The notes beneath the pieces are model-generated. The model searched no databases and was not told where the DNA came from. It saw only the letters and a list, made by a program, of their open reading frames with translations. Of a DNA stretch of 64,000 nt, positions 1-9,831 are shown in pieces. This DNA comes from Marinobacter sp. (GTDB taxonomy: Bacteria; Pseudomonadota; Gammaproteobacteria; Pseudomonadales; Oleiphilaceae): the NCBI GenBank assembly GCA_018402255.1, contig JAGYIS010000008.1, positions 496,001 to 560,000 on the forward strand. The letters are read 5' to 3'. The first letter of the stretch is position 1. Every line of letters starts with the position of its first letter. Position numbers and translations under genes: made by a program.

Positions 1-1
1 C

Positions 2-1846
2 AGCAAAGGCGAAGTCAGAGTTGTACCGGGTGACGGCGATGCCGCAACCCGGATCAAGGTGGATGCGGAGGCCCCAGTTCCCGGAAGTGCCGTGCCGTTC
101 TGGATGAATAACACACCCCTGGGAGAGATGGCCGGCAGCGCTACGGGCGGGCTTGAATTTGACGGCCTGTTTGAGCTCGCCTTGAACCTAGACATACCTT
201 TACAAAGCGACGCCCAGACTGAGGTGCAGGCCAACGTAAGCACAAGCAACGGTGCGGTTGACTATCCGGCAGCGGGACTCAGTTGGACCGGTATTGAGGG
301 CAACCTTGCTTACCATAGCACTGAGGGATTTTCGGGCGAGCCACTGGCCGCGCGCTTTCTTGGGCACCCGATTTCGGTTGAGTTTGAACAAACGATGCTC
401 GGCGACGAGGCCGGCGGCAGGGCGTTGTCTATCCGTCAGGCAGGCCGGGTGGCCATGCCTGGATTCCTGAGGGAGCTAGGTTCAGGCGAGGAGCTTTCCC
501 TGGGTATGGCCGGCACCATCGACTATTCCGCCGAGCTTGAAGTGACGCCTGCCGCTACCCCTCGTATTCTGGTGAGCTCAAATCTGCGCGGACTGGCGCT
601 GGACTGGCCCGAACCGCTTGGGAAGCCGGCGGAGCAAACCGCCGAGTTGTCAGCCCGGATTGACCCGGGTGTCAGCGATGGCATCCGCATATCCGGAGAC
701 TGGCAGGACCGCCTTGGCTTTGATTTGTTATGGAGGCGCTCGGGGTTTGATCTCGAGTTCAGCTACCTGAACCTGGCCGGACATAGCCTTGAGGATATCC
801 GTATCAATGCCCTGAATCTGGGTGATCGGTGGGTGTTCAATACAGAATCTGAGCGTGTGCAAGGGCGCCTCATGGTGCCGGAGGAGGGGGTGATTGATGT
901 CGATTTGCAGCGTCTTAGCCTGTCCCGATCCGAGCCCGACAGCGATTCGGATAACGCCTCGGAGCTGTTAACACTGGAGGAACAGTTGGAGGCGTTCCGG
1001 GCCCTCGAAATAGGCAGCTGGCCAGACATCGACGTTAAGCTTGATGAGTTGATGCTGGGCGACCAGAGCGCCGGGCGCTGGCAGTTCCGGCTCCGTCCTC
1101 AGCCATTCCGGCTGAACGTTCAGGATATCGAGGGGCAACTGCAGACGCTGATGCTCAAGGGTGACATGACCTGGAGCGTTGTCGATGATCGCGAAACCAG
1201 TCGTTTTGTCGGCGCATTGACCGGTGGCGGGCTCCGTGAGCTGGAAGCGCTGACCGGCGCACCGATTCCGCTGAACAATGAGCAAACTCACGTCGATCTT
1301 GATCTGGACTGGCCCGGCCGGCCGGATGAGATCGCATTGAGCGAGCTCAGTGGTCAGGTGAGTGTCCGGCTGGATGACGGCGTGATCATGGAGCAAAGCG
1401 GCTCAGCCCAGCTGTTCCGGATCTTTAATCTGCTCAACACCGACACGTTGTGGCGCCGACTGCGGCTGGATTTCTCCGACTTGTATGAGCGGGGCGTTGC
1501 GTTTGATGCCATTTCTGGCAAGGCTGTCATCCTGAACGGATTGGTTACCCTGGACCCGGAGTTGCAATTGGTTGGCCCGTCCGGTGCGTTCAAGCTTAAC
1601 GGCACCACCAATATGGCGGACGAAAGCCTGGATATGCGGCTGGTTCTGGTGCTGCCGGTTACCCAGAATCTGCCCCTGGCTGCCATACTGATGGGCGCCA
1701 GCGCGCCGATTGGGGGTGCGCTGTTTGTGTTGGATAAAATTCTGGGCGACCCTTTAAGTAAGCTGACCAGTGCCACCTACAGTGTCACCGGCAGCTGGAG
1801 TGACCCGAAAGTCGATCTTCGTCGGGTATTTGATACCGGTGAGTAA
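2..1846 (+). CDS. yhdP: YhdP family AsmA-like envelope protein, C-terminal part (5' end outside window)
   Basis: The reading frame is open from base 2 with no stop upstream, so the gene begins before the window and only about the last 615 residues are present. They show the repeating beta-rich, low-complexity pattern of YhdP/TIGR02099 proteins and end with an AsmA-type C-terminal region (about residues 430-595 counted from the first in-window GTG) that includes a hydrophobic stretch and a final 'GSWSDPKVDLRRV' motif. YhdP-family proteins are long envelope-spanning proteins thought to move phospholipid between inner and outer membranes. The next gene, a nitrilase homologue, starts 12 bp downstream, as in Pseudomonas. 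The family assignment rests on protein character plus this neighbour and was not searched. Confidence 0.8.
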   Translation, partial: SKGEVRVVPGDGDAATRIKVDAEAPVPGSAVPFWMNNTPLGEMAGSATGGLEFDGLFELALNLDIPLQSDAQTEVQANVSTSNGAVDYPAAGLSWTGIEGNLAYHSTEGFSGEPLAARFLGHPISVEFEQTMLGDEAGGRALSIRQAGRVAMPGFLRELGSGEELSLGMAGTIDYSAELEVTPAATPRILVSSNLRGLALDWPEPLGKPAEQTAELSARIDPGVSDGIRISGDWQDRLGFDLLWRRSGFDLEFSYLNLAGHSLEDIRINALNLGDRWVFNTESERVQGRLMVPEEGVIDVDLQRLSLSRSEPDSDSDNASELLTLEEQLEAFRALEIGSWPDIDVKLDELMLGDQSAGRWQFRLRPQPFRLNVQDIEGQLQTLMLKGDMTWSVVDDRETSRFVGALTGGGLRELEALTGAPIPLNNEQTHVDLDLDWPGRPDEIALSELSGQVSVRLDDGVIMEQSGSAQLFRIFNLLNTDTLWRRLRLDFSDLYERGVAFDAISGKAVILNGLVTLDPELQLVGPSGAFKLNGTTNMADESLDMRLVLVLPVTQNLPLAAILMGASAPIGGALFVLDKILGDPLSKLTSATYSVTGSWSDPKVDLRRVFDTGE

Positions 1847-1858
1847 AGGAGTAAAGCG

Positions 1859-2683
1859 ATGACCCACGTTGCCGCAATCCAGATGGTCAGCAGCCACGAC
1901 ATTGAAGGTAACCTTGCCGAGGCCAAGCGGCTGTTGCAGCAAGTGGCGGCGGATGGCGCAGAAGTGGCCGTATTGCCGGAGAATTTTGCGGTACTGGCCA
2001 CCGCGCAGATGTTGGCGTGCGGTCGGCAGGAGGCCGGAGCAGAGCCGGTGATTCGCCGGTTTTTGTCGGAGCAAGCCAAGGCCCTGGGGTTATGGATTGT
2101 CGGTGGCTCCATGCCGTTGGCGACGCGGCCAGACGGATCGGAGATCCCTGAACGAGTGCGGGCAAGCTGTCTCGTATACAACGATCAGGGCCAGGAAGTT
2201 GCACGTTACGATAAAGTCCATCTATTCGATGCCGTGGTGGAAGACTCCCATGGCGTGTATCGCGAATCCGATACCTTCGAGCCAGGTGATCAGGTGGTCA
2301 CGGTGGATACGCCTGCGGGCAAGCTGGGATTGGCCATTTGCTATGACCTTCGATTTCCAGAACTGTTCAGAGCGTTAAGGGAGCAGGATGTCGATTGGCT
2401 GTGTTTGCCCAGTGCGTTCACCTGGCAAACAGGTGATGCCCATTGGCATGCGTTGATTCGGGCTCGCGCCATTGAAAACCAGGTCTGGGTGGTCGCGCCG
2501 GGGCAGGGTGGTCAGAACAGCTCCCGCCGACAGACCTACGGCCACAGCCTGATTTGCGATCCCTGGGGCAAGGTTGTCTGTGAAATCGAAGAAGGGCCTG
2601 GCGTGGTAATCGCTGATCTTGATCGCGAGCGCGTGCGTGAGCTCAGGGCTCGCATGCCGGTCTGGCAACACCGGCGCCTTTGA
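1859..2683 (+). CDS. Carbon-nitrogen hydrolase (nitrilase superfamily, Nit type)
   Basis: A 274-residue amidase of the nitrilase superfamily. The Glu-Lys-Cys catalytic triad is visible: Glu in 'VLPENFA' (about residue 41), Lys in 'YDKVHLFD' (about 119) and Cys in 'AICYDLRFPE' (about 160). Length and motifs fit the Nit1/Nit2-like group, whose characterised members remove the amide from deaminated glutathione. The exact substrate cannot be read from sequence. An AGGAG-like ribosome site (about 1846-1852) precedes the ATG. It follows yhdP by 12 bp and is probably co-transcribed with it. In Pseudomonas the next gene is usually tldD, which is not present here. Confidence 0.88.
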   Translation: MTHVAAIQMVSSHDIEGNLAEAKRLLQQVAADGAEVAVLPENFAVLATAQMLACGRQEAGAEPVIRRFLSEQAKALGLWIVGGSMPLATRPDGSEIPERVRASCLVYNDQGQEVARYDKVHLFDAVVEDSHGVYRESDTFEPGDQVVTVDTPAGKLGLAICYDLRFPELFRALREQDVDWLCLPSAFTWQTGDAHWHALIRARAIENQVWVVAPGQGGQNSSRRQTYGHSLICDPWGKVVCEIEEGPGVVIADLDRERVRELRARMPVWQHRRL

Positions 2684-2690
2684 GGCGCCG
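2672..2690. terminator. Short GC-rich hairpin at the convergent nit/darP junction
   Basis: A 7-bp perfect stem, CGGCGCC and GGCGCCG with loop TTTGA, spans the nit stop codon. It lies between two convergent genes, which suits a bidirectional transcription stop, but neither side has a clear T run, so it may only be a weak or Rho-assisted terminator. Confidence 0.35.
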
Positions 2691-2707
2691 GGCGTTACAG
2701 CTCTGAA

Positions 2708-3235
2708 TCACAACTCTGCATCGTCAATCCATTCGCGCAGGGCCCGGAACAGCTTTCGGGCCTGACCGGTATTCTTCTGGCTGTCGACTTCTTTGCGCGC
2801 ATTGCGGACCAGATTGCGCAGATGCTGAACATCCGCCAGTGGACAATAGCCAATGAACTCGCCAACCACCTTGTCCCCTTCGGCAATCATCCGGTCACGC
2901 CAGCGCTCTGCCAGGTGATGGCGGCGGGTGTGCTCTTCACTGCCGGCGTGGAAGGCATCAATGGCGCGGCTCAGGGCGTCTGGATCGGTTTCCTGCCGAA
3001 TGACTTTGCCGATGTACTGCAGGTGCCGACGTTTGGCTTCACGCTGCCGAATGCGGCGTGATTCCATGATGGCCCGATACAGAGTATCACTGACGGCCAG
3101 CGTCGCCAGCTGCTCGTCGTTCAGGTCCAGCATTCGTTTGCCAAGGTCCTGAAGTGCGTGCATGTCCCGCTTCAGTTGAGACTTGCTGGGGCCGGAATAT
3201 TCCGGGTATTGATCGTCGTCGGTGTGGTCAGTCAT
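2708..3235 (-). CDS. darP: Dual-action ribosomal maturation protein DarP (YjgA, DUF615)
   Basis: A 175-residue, highly charged helical protein with the DUF615/YjgA pattern: an N-terminal 'GPSKSQLKRDMHALQDLGKRM' type segment (about residues 15-35), a central 'RRIRQREAKRRHLQYIGK' basic stretch and a C-terminal 'KLFRALREWIDD'. DarP binds late 50S precursors and aids peptidyl-transferase-centre maturation in E. coli. It is minus strand, 17 bp from mgtE. In many relatives darP lies between tldD and pmbA; neither neighbour is present here. Confidence 0.9.
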   Translation of the reverse strand: MTDHTDDDQYPEYSGPSKSQLKRDMHALQDLGKRMLDLNDEQLATLAVSDTLYRAIMESRRIRQREAKRRHLQYIGKVIRQETDPDALSRAIDAFHAGSEEHTRRHHLAERWRDRMIAEGDKVVGEFIGYCPLADVQHLRNLVRNARKEVDSQKNTGQARKLFRALREWIDDAEL

Positions 3236-3252
3236 TGTGATCGTCGATTCTG

Positions 3253-4614
3253 TCAGGCGTAAAAAATGGTGGCCAGTCCCAGAAAGGCCATGAAGCCGAC
3301 AACGTCGGTAACCGTTGTCAGAATAACGCTGCCGGCCAGGGCCGGGTCAATGTTTCTGGATTTCAGGAACAAGGGTAACACTGTGCCGACCAGGGCGGCA
3401 GCCACCAGGTTAATGATCAGTGCTGCGGCGATGATGGCGCCAATCAGCCAGTCCTGAAACCAGAGTATCGCCGCTGCCGCAACCACGACCGCCCACAAAA
3501 GCCCGTTCAGCACGCTCGACAAAAACTCACGATTCAGCAGCCAGCCCACGTTGGCCCCGCTGATCTGGCCAACCGCCATGCCGCGAATAACCAGCGTCAG
3601 AGTCTGGCTGCCGGCGATGCCGCCCATACTGGCGACAATCGGCATCAGCACGGCCAGCGCGACTACTTTGGCAATGGTCTCTTCAAACAGGCCAATCACC
3701 GCCGAGGCGGTAAACGCGGTAAGCAGGTTAATACCCAGCCACACCGCACGCCTGCGGGTGGTTTTCATGACCGGTGCAAAGGTGTCTTCGTCTTCGTCCA
3801 GACCGGCCATGCTCATCAGGGAGTGGTCGGCATCTTCCCGGATAACGTCAACCACGTCATCGATGGTGATTCGGCCGAGCAGCTTGTTGCTGTCATTCAC
3901 AACCGGCGCCGAGATCAGGTCATAGCGCTCGAACAGCGTCGCCACTTTGGTGTCTGACAGTTCGACATGAATCGGCTCAATGTCGGTATCCATCACCTCC
4001 CGAACCGTGGCTGCGGGGTTGGATACCAGCATTCGGGTAATGGATAACATGCCGATAAACTCGTCACGCCGGTTTACCACAATCAGGCTGTCGGTCATCG
4101 GTGGCAGGCTGCGATGCCGGCGCAGATAACGCAATACAACGTCGATACTGATGTCTGGCCGCACCGTAATGGTGTCGGTGTTCATCAGGCCACCAGCGGT
4201 GTCTTCCGGGTAGGCGAGTACTTCCTCTACCCGCTGCCGGTCCTGATCGTCCATGGTGTCCAGGACTTCCTGAATTACCGTGTCCGGTAATTGCTGGAGC
4301 AGGTCGGCCAGGTCGTCGGATTCGAAATCCTCGATGATGTCTGCCAGTTCCTGGGCGTTCAGTTGGCTCAGGAAATAACCACGAATGTCGTCGCCCAGAT
4401 ACTGAAGGACTTCCCCTTCGAGCTGTTTGTCGACCAGGTTCCAGAGTAGCGCACGCTGGCGAGGCGGAGAGGATTCGAGCAGGTGGGCGATATCGCTGGG
4501 GCTCAGACCGCCGTTCAGGATGCGGGCTACTTGCTTGAGAGCACCACTGTCCAGGGCCTCACTGAGGGAGCGAAGGCGCTGGCGGGCCTGACTTTTTTCA
4601 AGGATATCTGTCAT
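3253..4614 (-). CDS. mgtE: Magnesium transporter MgtE
   Basis: 453 residues with the full MgtE layout: an N-terminal helical superhelix domain (about 1-130, with 'LADIIEDFESDDLADLLQQLP'-type repeats), two CBS domains (about 135-260) that sense Mg2+ in known family members, and five predicted membrane helices (about 285-450) with the conserved 'MPIVASMGGIAGSQTLTL' segment that lines the pore. It imports Mg2+ across the inner membrane. Its place directly downstream of the ptsO-rapZ-ptsN run on the same strand is typical of Pseudomonas and Marinobacter. Confidence 0.93.
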   Translation of the reverse strand: MTDILEKSQARQRLRSLSEALDSGALKQVARILNGGLSPSDIAHLLESSPPRQRALLWNLVDKQLEGEVLQYLGDDIRGYFLSQLNAQELADIIEDFESDDLADLLQQLPDTVIQEVLDTMDDQDRQRVEEVLAYPEDTAGGLMNTDTITVRPDISIDVVLRYLRRHRSLPPMTDSLIVVNRRDEFIGMLSITRMLVSNPAATVREVMDTDIEPIHVELSDTKVATLFERYDLISAPVVNDSNKLLGRITIDDVVDVIREDADHSLMSMAGLDEDEDTFAPVMKTTRRRAVWLGINLLTAFTASAVIGLFEETIAKVVALAVLMPIVASMGGIAGSQTLTLVIRGMAVGQISGANVGWLLNREFLSSVLNGLLWAVVVAAAAILWFQDWLIGAIIAAALIINLVAAALVGTVLPLFLKSRNIDPALAGSVILTTVTDVVGFMAFLGLATIFYA

Positions 4615-4704
4615 GAAACCACCTGCGATCAGAAAACCCTCGCATTATAGCGGAGTTAGCGCATTCAGGTGAGAAAGAGTTATAGGGAATTGGCGAATCG
4701 GGGG

Positions 4705-4974
4705 TTATCCCCCTTCACCAAAATAATCCTCAATCAGCGCAACCAGAGCCTTGATGGCATCCTGTTCGTCGGGACCGTCGGCAACAAGCTCAACGTTGGT
4801 GCCCTGGCTGGCAGCAAGCATCATGACTTGCATGATGTTTTTGGCGTCAACATCCCGGCCCTTGCCGCGAATTCGCACCTGACTGTCGAAGTCAGAAGCT
4901 GTTGCCACAAGCTTGGCTGTGGCTCGAGCATGCAAGCCCAGTTTGTTGATGATGGTGATGGGTTGGCAGATCAT
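4705..4974 (-). CDS. ptsO: HPr family phosphocarrier NPr (nitrogen PTS)
   Basis: 89 residues from the ATG at 4974. This start is chosen because the HPr fold begins at once ('MICQPITIINKLGLHARA'), because GGAG lies about 13 nt upstream, and because it falls 8 bp after the rapZ stop; a longer open frame to 5115 only overlaps rapZ. The phosphorylated histidine is His15 in 'LGLHARA'. NPr relays phosphate between EI-Ntr and EIIANtr and belongs with ptsN and rapZ in the rpoN-linked nitrogen PTS cluster. Confidence 0.92.
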   Translation of the reverse strand: MICQPITIINKLGLHARATAKLVATASDFDSQVRIRGKGRDVDAKNIMQVMMLAASQGTNVELVADGPDEQDAIKALVALIEDYFGEGG

Positions 4975-4981
4975 GAGTGGA

Positions 4982-5875
4982 TCAGATCTCCCCACGCGCC
5001 TGAAGGTGAGGCAGTTCGGTGTGGCGTACCTGAACGTTGTTGTACCGGGCACTGAAATGGCGGCCGAGTTGCTCACACACATACACAGAGCGATGTTGGC
5101 CACCGGTACAGCCAATCGAAATGGTCATGTAACTGCGATTGCTGTCAGCAAAGGACGGTAGCCAGGTATCCAGAAAGCGAGTGAGATCGTCCACCATCTG
5201 GCCAGTTAGTGGTTCCCGTTCGAGAAAATCGATAACCGGCTGGTCGGTGCCGATGTACTTGCGCAGACTGGTGTCCCAGTAGGGATTGGGGAGGCAGCGA
5301 ACATCAAAGACATAGTCTGAATCCACCGGAACGCCATGTTTGAAGCCAAACGACTGGAACAGTAACGCCAGTTCCTGATCTTTGCGGCCGGCCACGCGCT
5401 GTTTGACCATGTCGCGCAGTTCATACATCGACAGGCCCGTGGTGTTGACGTAGAGGTCGGCCAGCTTTGACAGCGGCTCCAACAAGGCTTTTTCGTTGTT
5501 GATGGCTTCACGCAGGGAGGTTTTGTCGTCGCTCAGCGGATGCTTGCGGCGGGTGGCGTGAAACCGTTGCAACAGCGATTGCTCATCAGCGTCCAGAAAA
5601 ATGATCTCAACGACGATGCCGGTATCGCGAAGCTGATCGTAAATCTGCTCGAAATTAGCCAGTTCTGCGGACAGGTTGCGGGCGTCAATGCTGACCGCCA
5701 TTTTTCTGAGCCGGCCGGGCGCTTCCTGGCTGGCGGCCTCTCGGGTCAGCGGGAACAGCAGTCCGATAGGAAGGTTGTCAATGCAATAGAAACCCAGATC
5801 CTCCAGCACGTGCAGTGCGGTGCTCTTGCCGGATCCGGACCGGCCGCTGACGATGATCAGTTTCATGATGGGCAC
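4982..5875 (-). CDS. rapZ: RNase adapter protein RapZ (P-loop nucleotide-binding)
   Basis: 297 residues. A Walker A motif 'GRSGSGKST' is near residue 11, and the conserved C-terminal RapZ signature 'GCTGGQHRSVYVCE' begins near residue 255. In E. coli RapZ presents GlmZ sRNA to RNase E and so tunes GlmS and amino-sugar supply; other bacteria keep the protein without GlmZ. It lies between ptsN and ptsO on the minus strand, the standard order. The start may be Met4 (5866) rather than 5875. Confidence 0.93.
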   Translation of the reverse strand: MPIMKLIIVSGRSGSGKSTALHVLEDLGFYCIDNLPIGLLFPLTREAASQEAPGRLRKMAVSIDARNLSAELANFEQIYDQLRDTGIVVEIIFLDADEQSLLQRFHATRRKHPLSDDKTSLREAINNEKALLEPLSKLADLYVNTTGLSMYELRDMVKQRVAGRKDQELALLFQSFGFKHGVPVDSDYVFDVRCLPNPYWDTSLRKYIGTDQPVIDFLEREPLTGQMVDDLTRFLDTWLPSFADSNRSYMTISIGCTGGQHRSVYVCEQLGRHFSARYNNVQVRHTELPHLQARGEI

Positions 5876-5906
5876 TCCTTCCTTACTTGTGCTGACGCGA
5901 TGAGTA

Positions 5907-6377
5907 TCAGGTGCTGGCGGCGGTCATGCTCTGGTAAAGAGCGCCGGCATCCTCGCACTGGCGGAGCCGTTCGCAGAAGGCGCTTTCGTTGAATTTCTCG
6001 GCCAGTTGGCTCAGCAGTTCAAGGTGCTCACTGGTCGCTTCTTTGGGAACAACCAGGGCAAACACCAGATCCACCGGCTGGTTATCTATCGCATCAAAGT
6101 CAATGCGCTCTTCCAGAGTCATCAGTACGCCGATTACGCGGTCGAGCCCTTCAAGACGGCAGTGAGGTATGGCGATACCCTGGCCGATGCCTGTGCTGCC
6201 AAGTCTTTCCCGGGATACCAGGTTGCTGAAGATCTGGGTATCGCTGAGGGTTTCATCCTGCTGATGAATGTGTTCAGCGATGGTCTCCAGAACGCGCTTT
6301 TTACTTGAAGCCGGTACCCGGCACAGCGTCAGTTCAGGAGCCAGAATGTTGTCGATAGTCAGGGATGTATCGCTCAT
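5907..6377 (-). CDS. ptsN: PTS IIA-like nitrogen regulatory protein EIIANtr
   Basis: 156 residues of the PTS EIIA type-2 fold. The phosphorylated histidine is about His72 in 'IAIPHCRLEGL', preceded by the conserved 'GSTGIGQG'. It accepts phosphate from NPr and regulates potassium uptake and nitrogen or carbon signalling by direct protein contacts. It is minus strand in the rpoN-hpf-ptsN-rapZ-ptsO order, 31 bp upstream of rapZ. Confidence 0.93.
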   Translation of the reverse strand: MSDTSLTIDNILAPELTLCRVPASSKKRVLETIAEHIHQQDETLSDTQIFSNLVSRERLGSTGIGQGIAIPHCRLEGLDRVIGVLMTLEERIDFDAIDNQPVDLVFALVVPKEATSEHLELLSQLAEKFNESAFCERLRQCEDAGALYQSMTAAST

Positions 6378-6477
6378 GGATCGACTGTGATTCCGTAAAA
6401 AAAAGGCTGCGGCCGGTGAAACCCCGCCGCAGCTCGATCTGTTGAAACACCCGGTAAGGTGGCGCTAAATGCGGCGC

Positions 6478-6780
6478 TCAGCCGTTACCGTGCATCCGGT
6501 CTACGTTCTTTTCTTTGTGCTTGAGGATCTGGCGGTCCAGCTTGTCTACCAGCGCATCGATCGCCGCGTACATATCCTCATTTTCAGCCTTTGCGTGAAT
6601 CTCACCACCGATGACGTGCAGGGTGGCTTCGGCCATCTGACGAACTTTCTCAATTTCCAGCGTCACCTGGCAGTTACTGATGTGATCAAAGTGACGCTCC
6701 AGCTTTTCGAACTTGGTGTTGACGTAATCCTTCAATGCAGGGGTCAGTTCTACGTGATGGCCTGAAATATTGAGTTGCAT
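6478..6780 (-). CDS. hpf: Ribosome hibernation-promoting factor (short form)
   Basis: 100 residues with the S30AE/HPF pattern: 'MQLNISGHHVELTPALKDYV' at the N terminus, then 'KFEKLERHFDHI' and a beta-alpha-beta core ending in 'AIDALVDKLDRQILKHKEK'. It is the short HPF class, which helps form inactive 100S ribosomes in stationary phase by binding the 30S decoding site. It lies directly downstream of rpoN, as in E. coli and Pseudomonas. Confidence 0.93.
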   Translation of the reverse strand: MQLNISGHHVELTPALKDYVNTKFEKLERHFDHISNCQVTLEIEKVRQMAEATLHVIGGEIHAKAENEDMYAAIDALVDKLDRQILKHKEKNVDRMHGNG

Positions 6781-6853
6781 AGGCGTCTCCTGTTGTCATC
6801 GTGCCGGCATTTCTGCCGGGCTGAATACCGGTGCTTCGTGCATCGGCAAAACC

Positions 6854-8389
6854 TTAAACCAGCCGTTTGCGCTCGTTCGAGGGCGGTATGTGCATCGCCT
6901 CCCGGTATTTGGCGACCGTGCGGCGCGCTACGTTGATTCCCTGTTCCCCAAGCATGGCTGCAATTTTGCTGTCGCTCAATGGCTTTTTTGGAGTTTCTTC
7001 AGCAATCAGCTTTTTGATCATCGCACGAATGGCGGTAGAGGAACATTCTCCGCCCTCTGCGGTGCTGACATGGCTTGAGAAAAAGTACTTCAGCTCGAAG
7101 ATGCCCCGGGGGGTGTGCATGTATTTCTGAGTGGTCACCCGTGAGATGGTGGATTCATGCATTTCCACGGCCTGGGCAATGTCAGACAGAATCAGGGGCT
7201 TCATGGCTTCGTCGCCTAGATCCAGAAAGCCCTGCTGGTGTTCAACAATGCGCGTGGCAACTTTAAGCAGGGTCTCATTGCGGCTTTGCAGGCTTTTGAT
7301 GAACCACTTGGCCTCCTGCAGCTGGTCGCGCAGGTAGGTGTTGTCTGCGCTGCTGTCGGCTCGGCGAATGAGTGACGCGTAACTGGCGTTTACCCGGATG
7401 CGAGGCGCAATTTCCGGGTTCAGCTCTACCCGCCAACGGCCCTCATGCTTGCGCACAATGACGTCCGGGATCACGTAATCGGGTTCTGTGCGATCCACCA
7501 CATCGCCCGGCCTCGGGTTCAGGCTAGTGATCAGTGCAAGCACATCCCTGAGCTGGTCTTCTTTCAGGCGGCTGCGGCGCAGTAACTGGGCATAGTCCCG
7601 GTTGCCCAGCAGGTGCAAGAACTGGGTGACCACCAATCGCGCCTGGCGCAACCAGGGGGTGTCGGGTGGCAGTTGATTCAGCTGAATCAGCAGACATTCC
7701 TGCAGGTCCCGGGCAAAAACACCCGGCGGGTCGAAATGTTGGAGCCGGTGCATGACGGCTTCCACTTCGTCCAGCTCCAGAGGATCTTCTTCGGTATCGT
7801 CCTGCAGGCCTGAGTAGATTTCCTCAATGGGTGAGGTCAGATAGCCCCGTTCGTCGACGGCGTCCATCAGCGCGTGGGCGATGGCGCTGTCGCGCTCGTT
7901 CATCGGTGTCAGGTTGAGCTGCCATTCCAGATGATCCCGCAGGGTTTCCGTTGGCGAGTTGCGGGTTTCAAAGTCCGATTCGTTTTCATCATCGCCTTTG
8001 CTGGCAGCGGCGGGAGCGGACTGATAAATGTCGTCCCAGGCGGTATCAACCGGCAGGTCATCGGGGATGGCGTCCGGAATTTCGTTCTCGGAAGACCAGT
8101 CCGGTCCGTTTTCGTTTTCGTCCCAGTCGGTGCTGACGTCTGCGCCCGGCTCGTCGTATTCGGCGCTGCTCTCTTTCTGATCGTCCTGAGCGTTGTTGTC
8201 GGTGTCGCCGCTCTCCGGGAGATCGTCATCTTCCGGATTTTCCAGCATGGGGTTGGACTCCAGTGCTTGCTGGATTTCCTGCTGGAGATCAAGGGTAGAC
8301 AGTTGCAACAAACGGATGGCCTGTTGCAGCTGGGGAGTCATGGTCAGACTCTGGCCCATTTTAAGCTGTAACGAGGCTTTCATAACCAT
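6854..8389 (-). CDS. rpoN: RNA polymerase sigma-54 factor RpoN
   Basis: 511 residues. Region I starts '[19 protein letters not shown]', is Gln/Leu rich and contacts enhancer-binding ATPases. It is followed by a very acidic region II (about 55-135, many D/E/N), the core-binding domain, and the helix-turn-helix and RpoN box '[10 protein letters not shown]' near residues 488-497. By comparison with known RpoN starts, Met3 (8383) may be the true start. It directs -24/-12 promoters; one such site is present upstream of pilA at 45273. Confidence 0.95.
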   Translation of the reverse strand: MVMKASLQLKMGQSLTMTPQLQQAIRLLQLSTLDLQQEIQQALESNPMLENPEDDDLPESGDTDNNAQDDQKESSAEYDEPGADVSTDWDENENGPDWSSENEIPDAIPDDLPVDTAWDDIYQSAPAAASKGDDENESDFETRNSPTETLRDHLEWQLNLTPMNERDSAIAHALMDAVDERGYLTSPIEEIYSGLQDDTEEDPLELDEVEAVMHRLQHFDPPGVFARDLQECLLIQLNQLPPDTPWLRQARLVVTQFLHLLGNRDYAQLLRRSRLKEDQLRDVLALITSLNPRPGDVVDRTEPDYVIPDVIVRKHEGRWRVELNPEIAPRIRVNASYASLIRRADSSADNTYLRDQLQEAKWFIKSLQSRNETLLKVATRIVEHQQGFLDLGDEAMKPLILSDIAQAVEMHESTISRVTTQKYMHTPRGIFELKYFFSSHVSTAEGGECSSTAIRAMIKKLIAEETPKKPLSDSKIAAMLGEQGINVARRTVAKYREAMHIPPSNERKRLV

Positions 8390-8570
8390 GGCTCAAGATC
8401 CATAAATCAAGGTCGTTCCGTTGGTGACATCGCCTGCGTACAGGCTAAAAATTGTTGTACGCTGGATACTTGCCGTGCCCTGGTGGCAGTTTAAGCAAGT
8501 TCTTTGCCGAGTTTACTTGCTACAGATCATCAAAACAATCAGACCTCGGTTTGCGCTGGCATCTATCCGG

Positions 8571-9296
8571 TTACAGGCGGAATTCATTGCCCAGGTAGAC
8601 TTCCTTGACCTGCTGGTTGGCGAGAATGGCCTCGGCATTGCCGGAGGCGATGATGTGGCCGCCCGAGACGATGTAGGCGTTCTCGCAGATGTCGAGTGTT
8701 TCGCGCACGTTGTGGTCAGTAATCAGTACCCCGATACCTTTGTCGCGCAGGTGGCGGATGATGTGCTTGATGTCGCTGACCGAGATCGGATCGACCCCGG
8801 CAAAGGGTTCGTCGAGCAGAATGAAGGCGGGCTCCATCGCCAGTGCCCGGGCAATTTCCACACGCCGGCGTTCACCGCCAGACAGGGCCATGCCGAGACT
8901 GTCTCTGATATGGGTAATATGAAACTCTTCCAGCAGCTCCTCCAGCTTGGCTTCCCGCTCAGGCCGTTTCATGTCTTTGCGGGTTTCCAGAATGGCCATG
9001 ATGTTGTCGCGCACGGTCAGTTTGCGGAACACCGAGGCTTCCTGGGGCAGGTAACCGATGCCTTTGCGGGCACGACCATGCATCGGCAGCGGCGTGATGT
9101 CCTGGCTGTCGATGGTGACCCGGCCTCGATCGGAAGGCACCAGGCCGACAATCATGTAGAAGCAGGTTGTTTTACCGGCGCCATTGGGACCCAGCAGCCC
9201 GACGATTTCACCTGAGCGAATTTCCAGGGAAACGTCCAGAACCACTTTTTTCTGTTTGTAGCTTTTGGCCAGATTGCTGGCCCTGAGAACTGCCAT
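8571..9296 (-). CDS. lptB: LPS export ABC transporter ATPase LptB
   Basis: 241 residues with Walker A 'GPNGAGKT' (36-43), signature '[15 protein letters not shown]' (about 139) and Walker B '[12 protein letters not shown]'. LptB powers LptFG to extract LPS from the inner membrane and pass it to the LptC-LptA bridge. It lies 7 bp after lptA in the kdsD-kdsC-lptC-lptA-lptB-rpoN arrangement. About 180 bp without a gene separates it from rpoN; no clear signal was seen there. Confidence 0.95.
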   Translation of the reverse strand: MAVLRASNLAKSYKQKKVVLDVSLEIRSGEIVGLLGPNGAGKTTCFYMIVGLVPSDRGRVTIDSQDITPLPMHGRARKGIGYLPQEASVFRKLTVRDNIMAILETRKDMKRPEREAKLEELLEEFHITHIRDSLGMALSGGERRRVEIARALAMEPAFILLDEPFAGVDPISVSDIKHIIRHLRDKGIGVLITDHNVRETLDICENAYIVSGGHIIASGNAEAILANQQVKEVYLGNEFRL

Positions 9297-9303
9297 CAGA
9301 AAC

Positions 9304-9831
9304 CTATTCGTCTGTGGGGTTTTCGCCGCTGCGGGGCTGGATCACCATTTCTACCCGGCCGGAGCTGTCTTCCGAAGGCGTGCCGCCTTCTGCGGTGACT
9401 ACCCTGCGCACCGTGTCGTAGTGAATGACGTCACCCCGGAATACGTTGTTGCCTTGCTCAATGACTGCCTGTCGCTCAAAGGTAAGCTGGCTTTCGGCTG
9501 CGGACCAGGTGATGTTACGGGCTCTGGCATCGGTCATTGCCCCGCCCTCTCTGGCAGGCTGGCGATAGCGCGCAGGCTCGCCACTGGCCTCAATCCGGCT
9601 CAGGCCTTCCTGGTTCCGGTACAGCACCACGCGTTCTGCGTTTAGTTGTGTCTCGCCCTGCACCAGCTCCACGTCACCGCTGTATACCGCGGTACCCTCG
9701 GTGTCGTCGAGTCTGGCGGTATCGGCACTGACCCGTATCGGGGCGTCCGAATCCATGTCAAAGGCCGCCGCCGGGCTCGAGATGATCAGTGTTGCCAGCA
9801 AGACGTAAGCGCGTTTACCTGATGGTTTCAT
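9304..9831 (-). CDS. lptA: Lipopolysaccharide transport periplasmic protein LptA
   Basis: 175 residues with a signal peptide (cleavage near '[11 protein letters not shown]', about residue 24) and an OstA-type beta-jellyroll core ('[23 protein letters not shown]'). It forms the periplasmic bridge that carries LPS between LptC and LptD. The start overlaps the end of lptC by 17 bp, which implies coupled translation. The C terminus (about residues 150-175) is polar and low in complexity, as in relatives. Confidence 0.92.
   Translation of the reverse strand: MKPSGKRAYVLLATLIISSPAAAFDMDSDAPIRVSADTARLDDTEGTAVYSGDVELVQGETQLNAERVVLYRNQEGLSRIEASGEPARYRQPAREGGAMTDARARNITWSAAESQLTFERQAVIEQGNNVFRGDVIHYDTVRRVVTAEGGTPSEDSSGRVEMVIQPRSGENPTDE

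Noticed and set aside
7033-7043. GGCGGTAGAGG as a third ops element
   Set aside because: It differs from the core GGCGGTAGCGT at its key end and lies inside rpoN coding sequence on the opposite strand.
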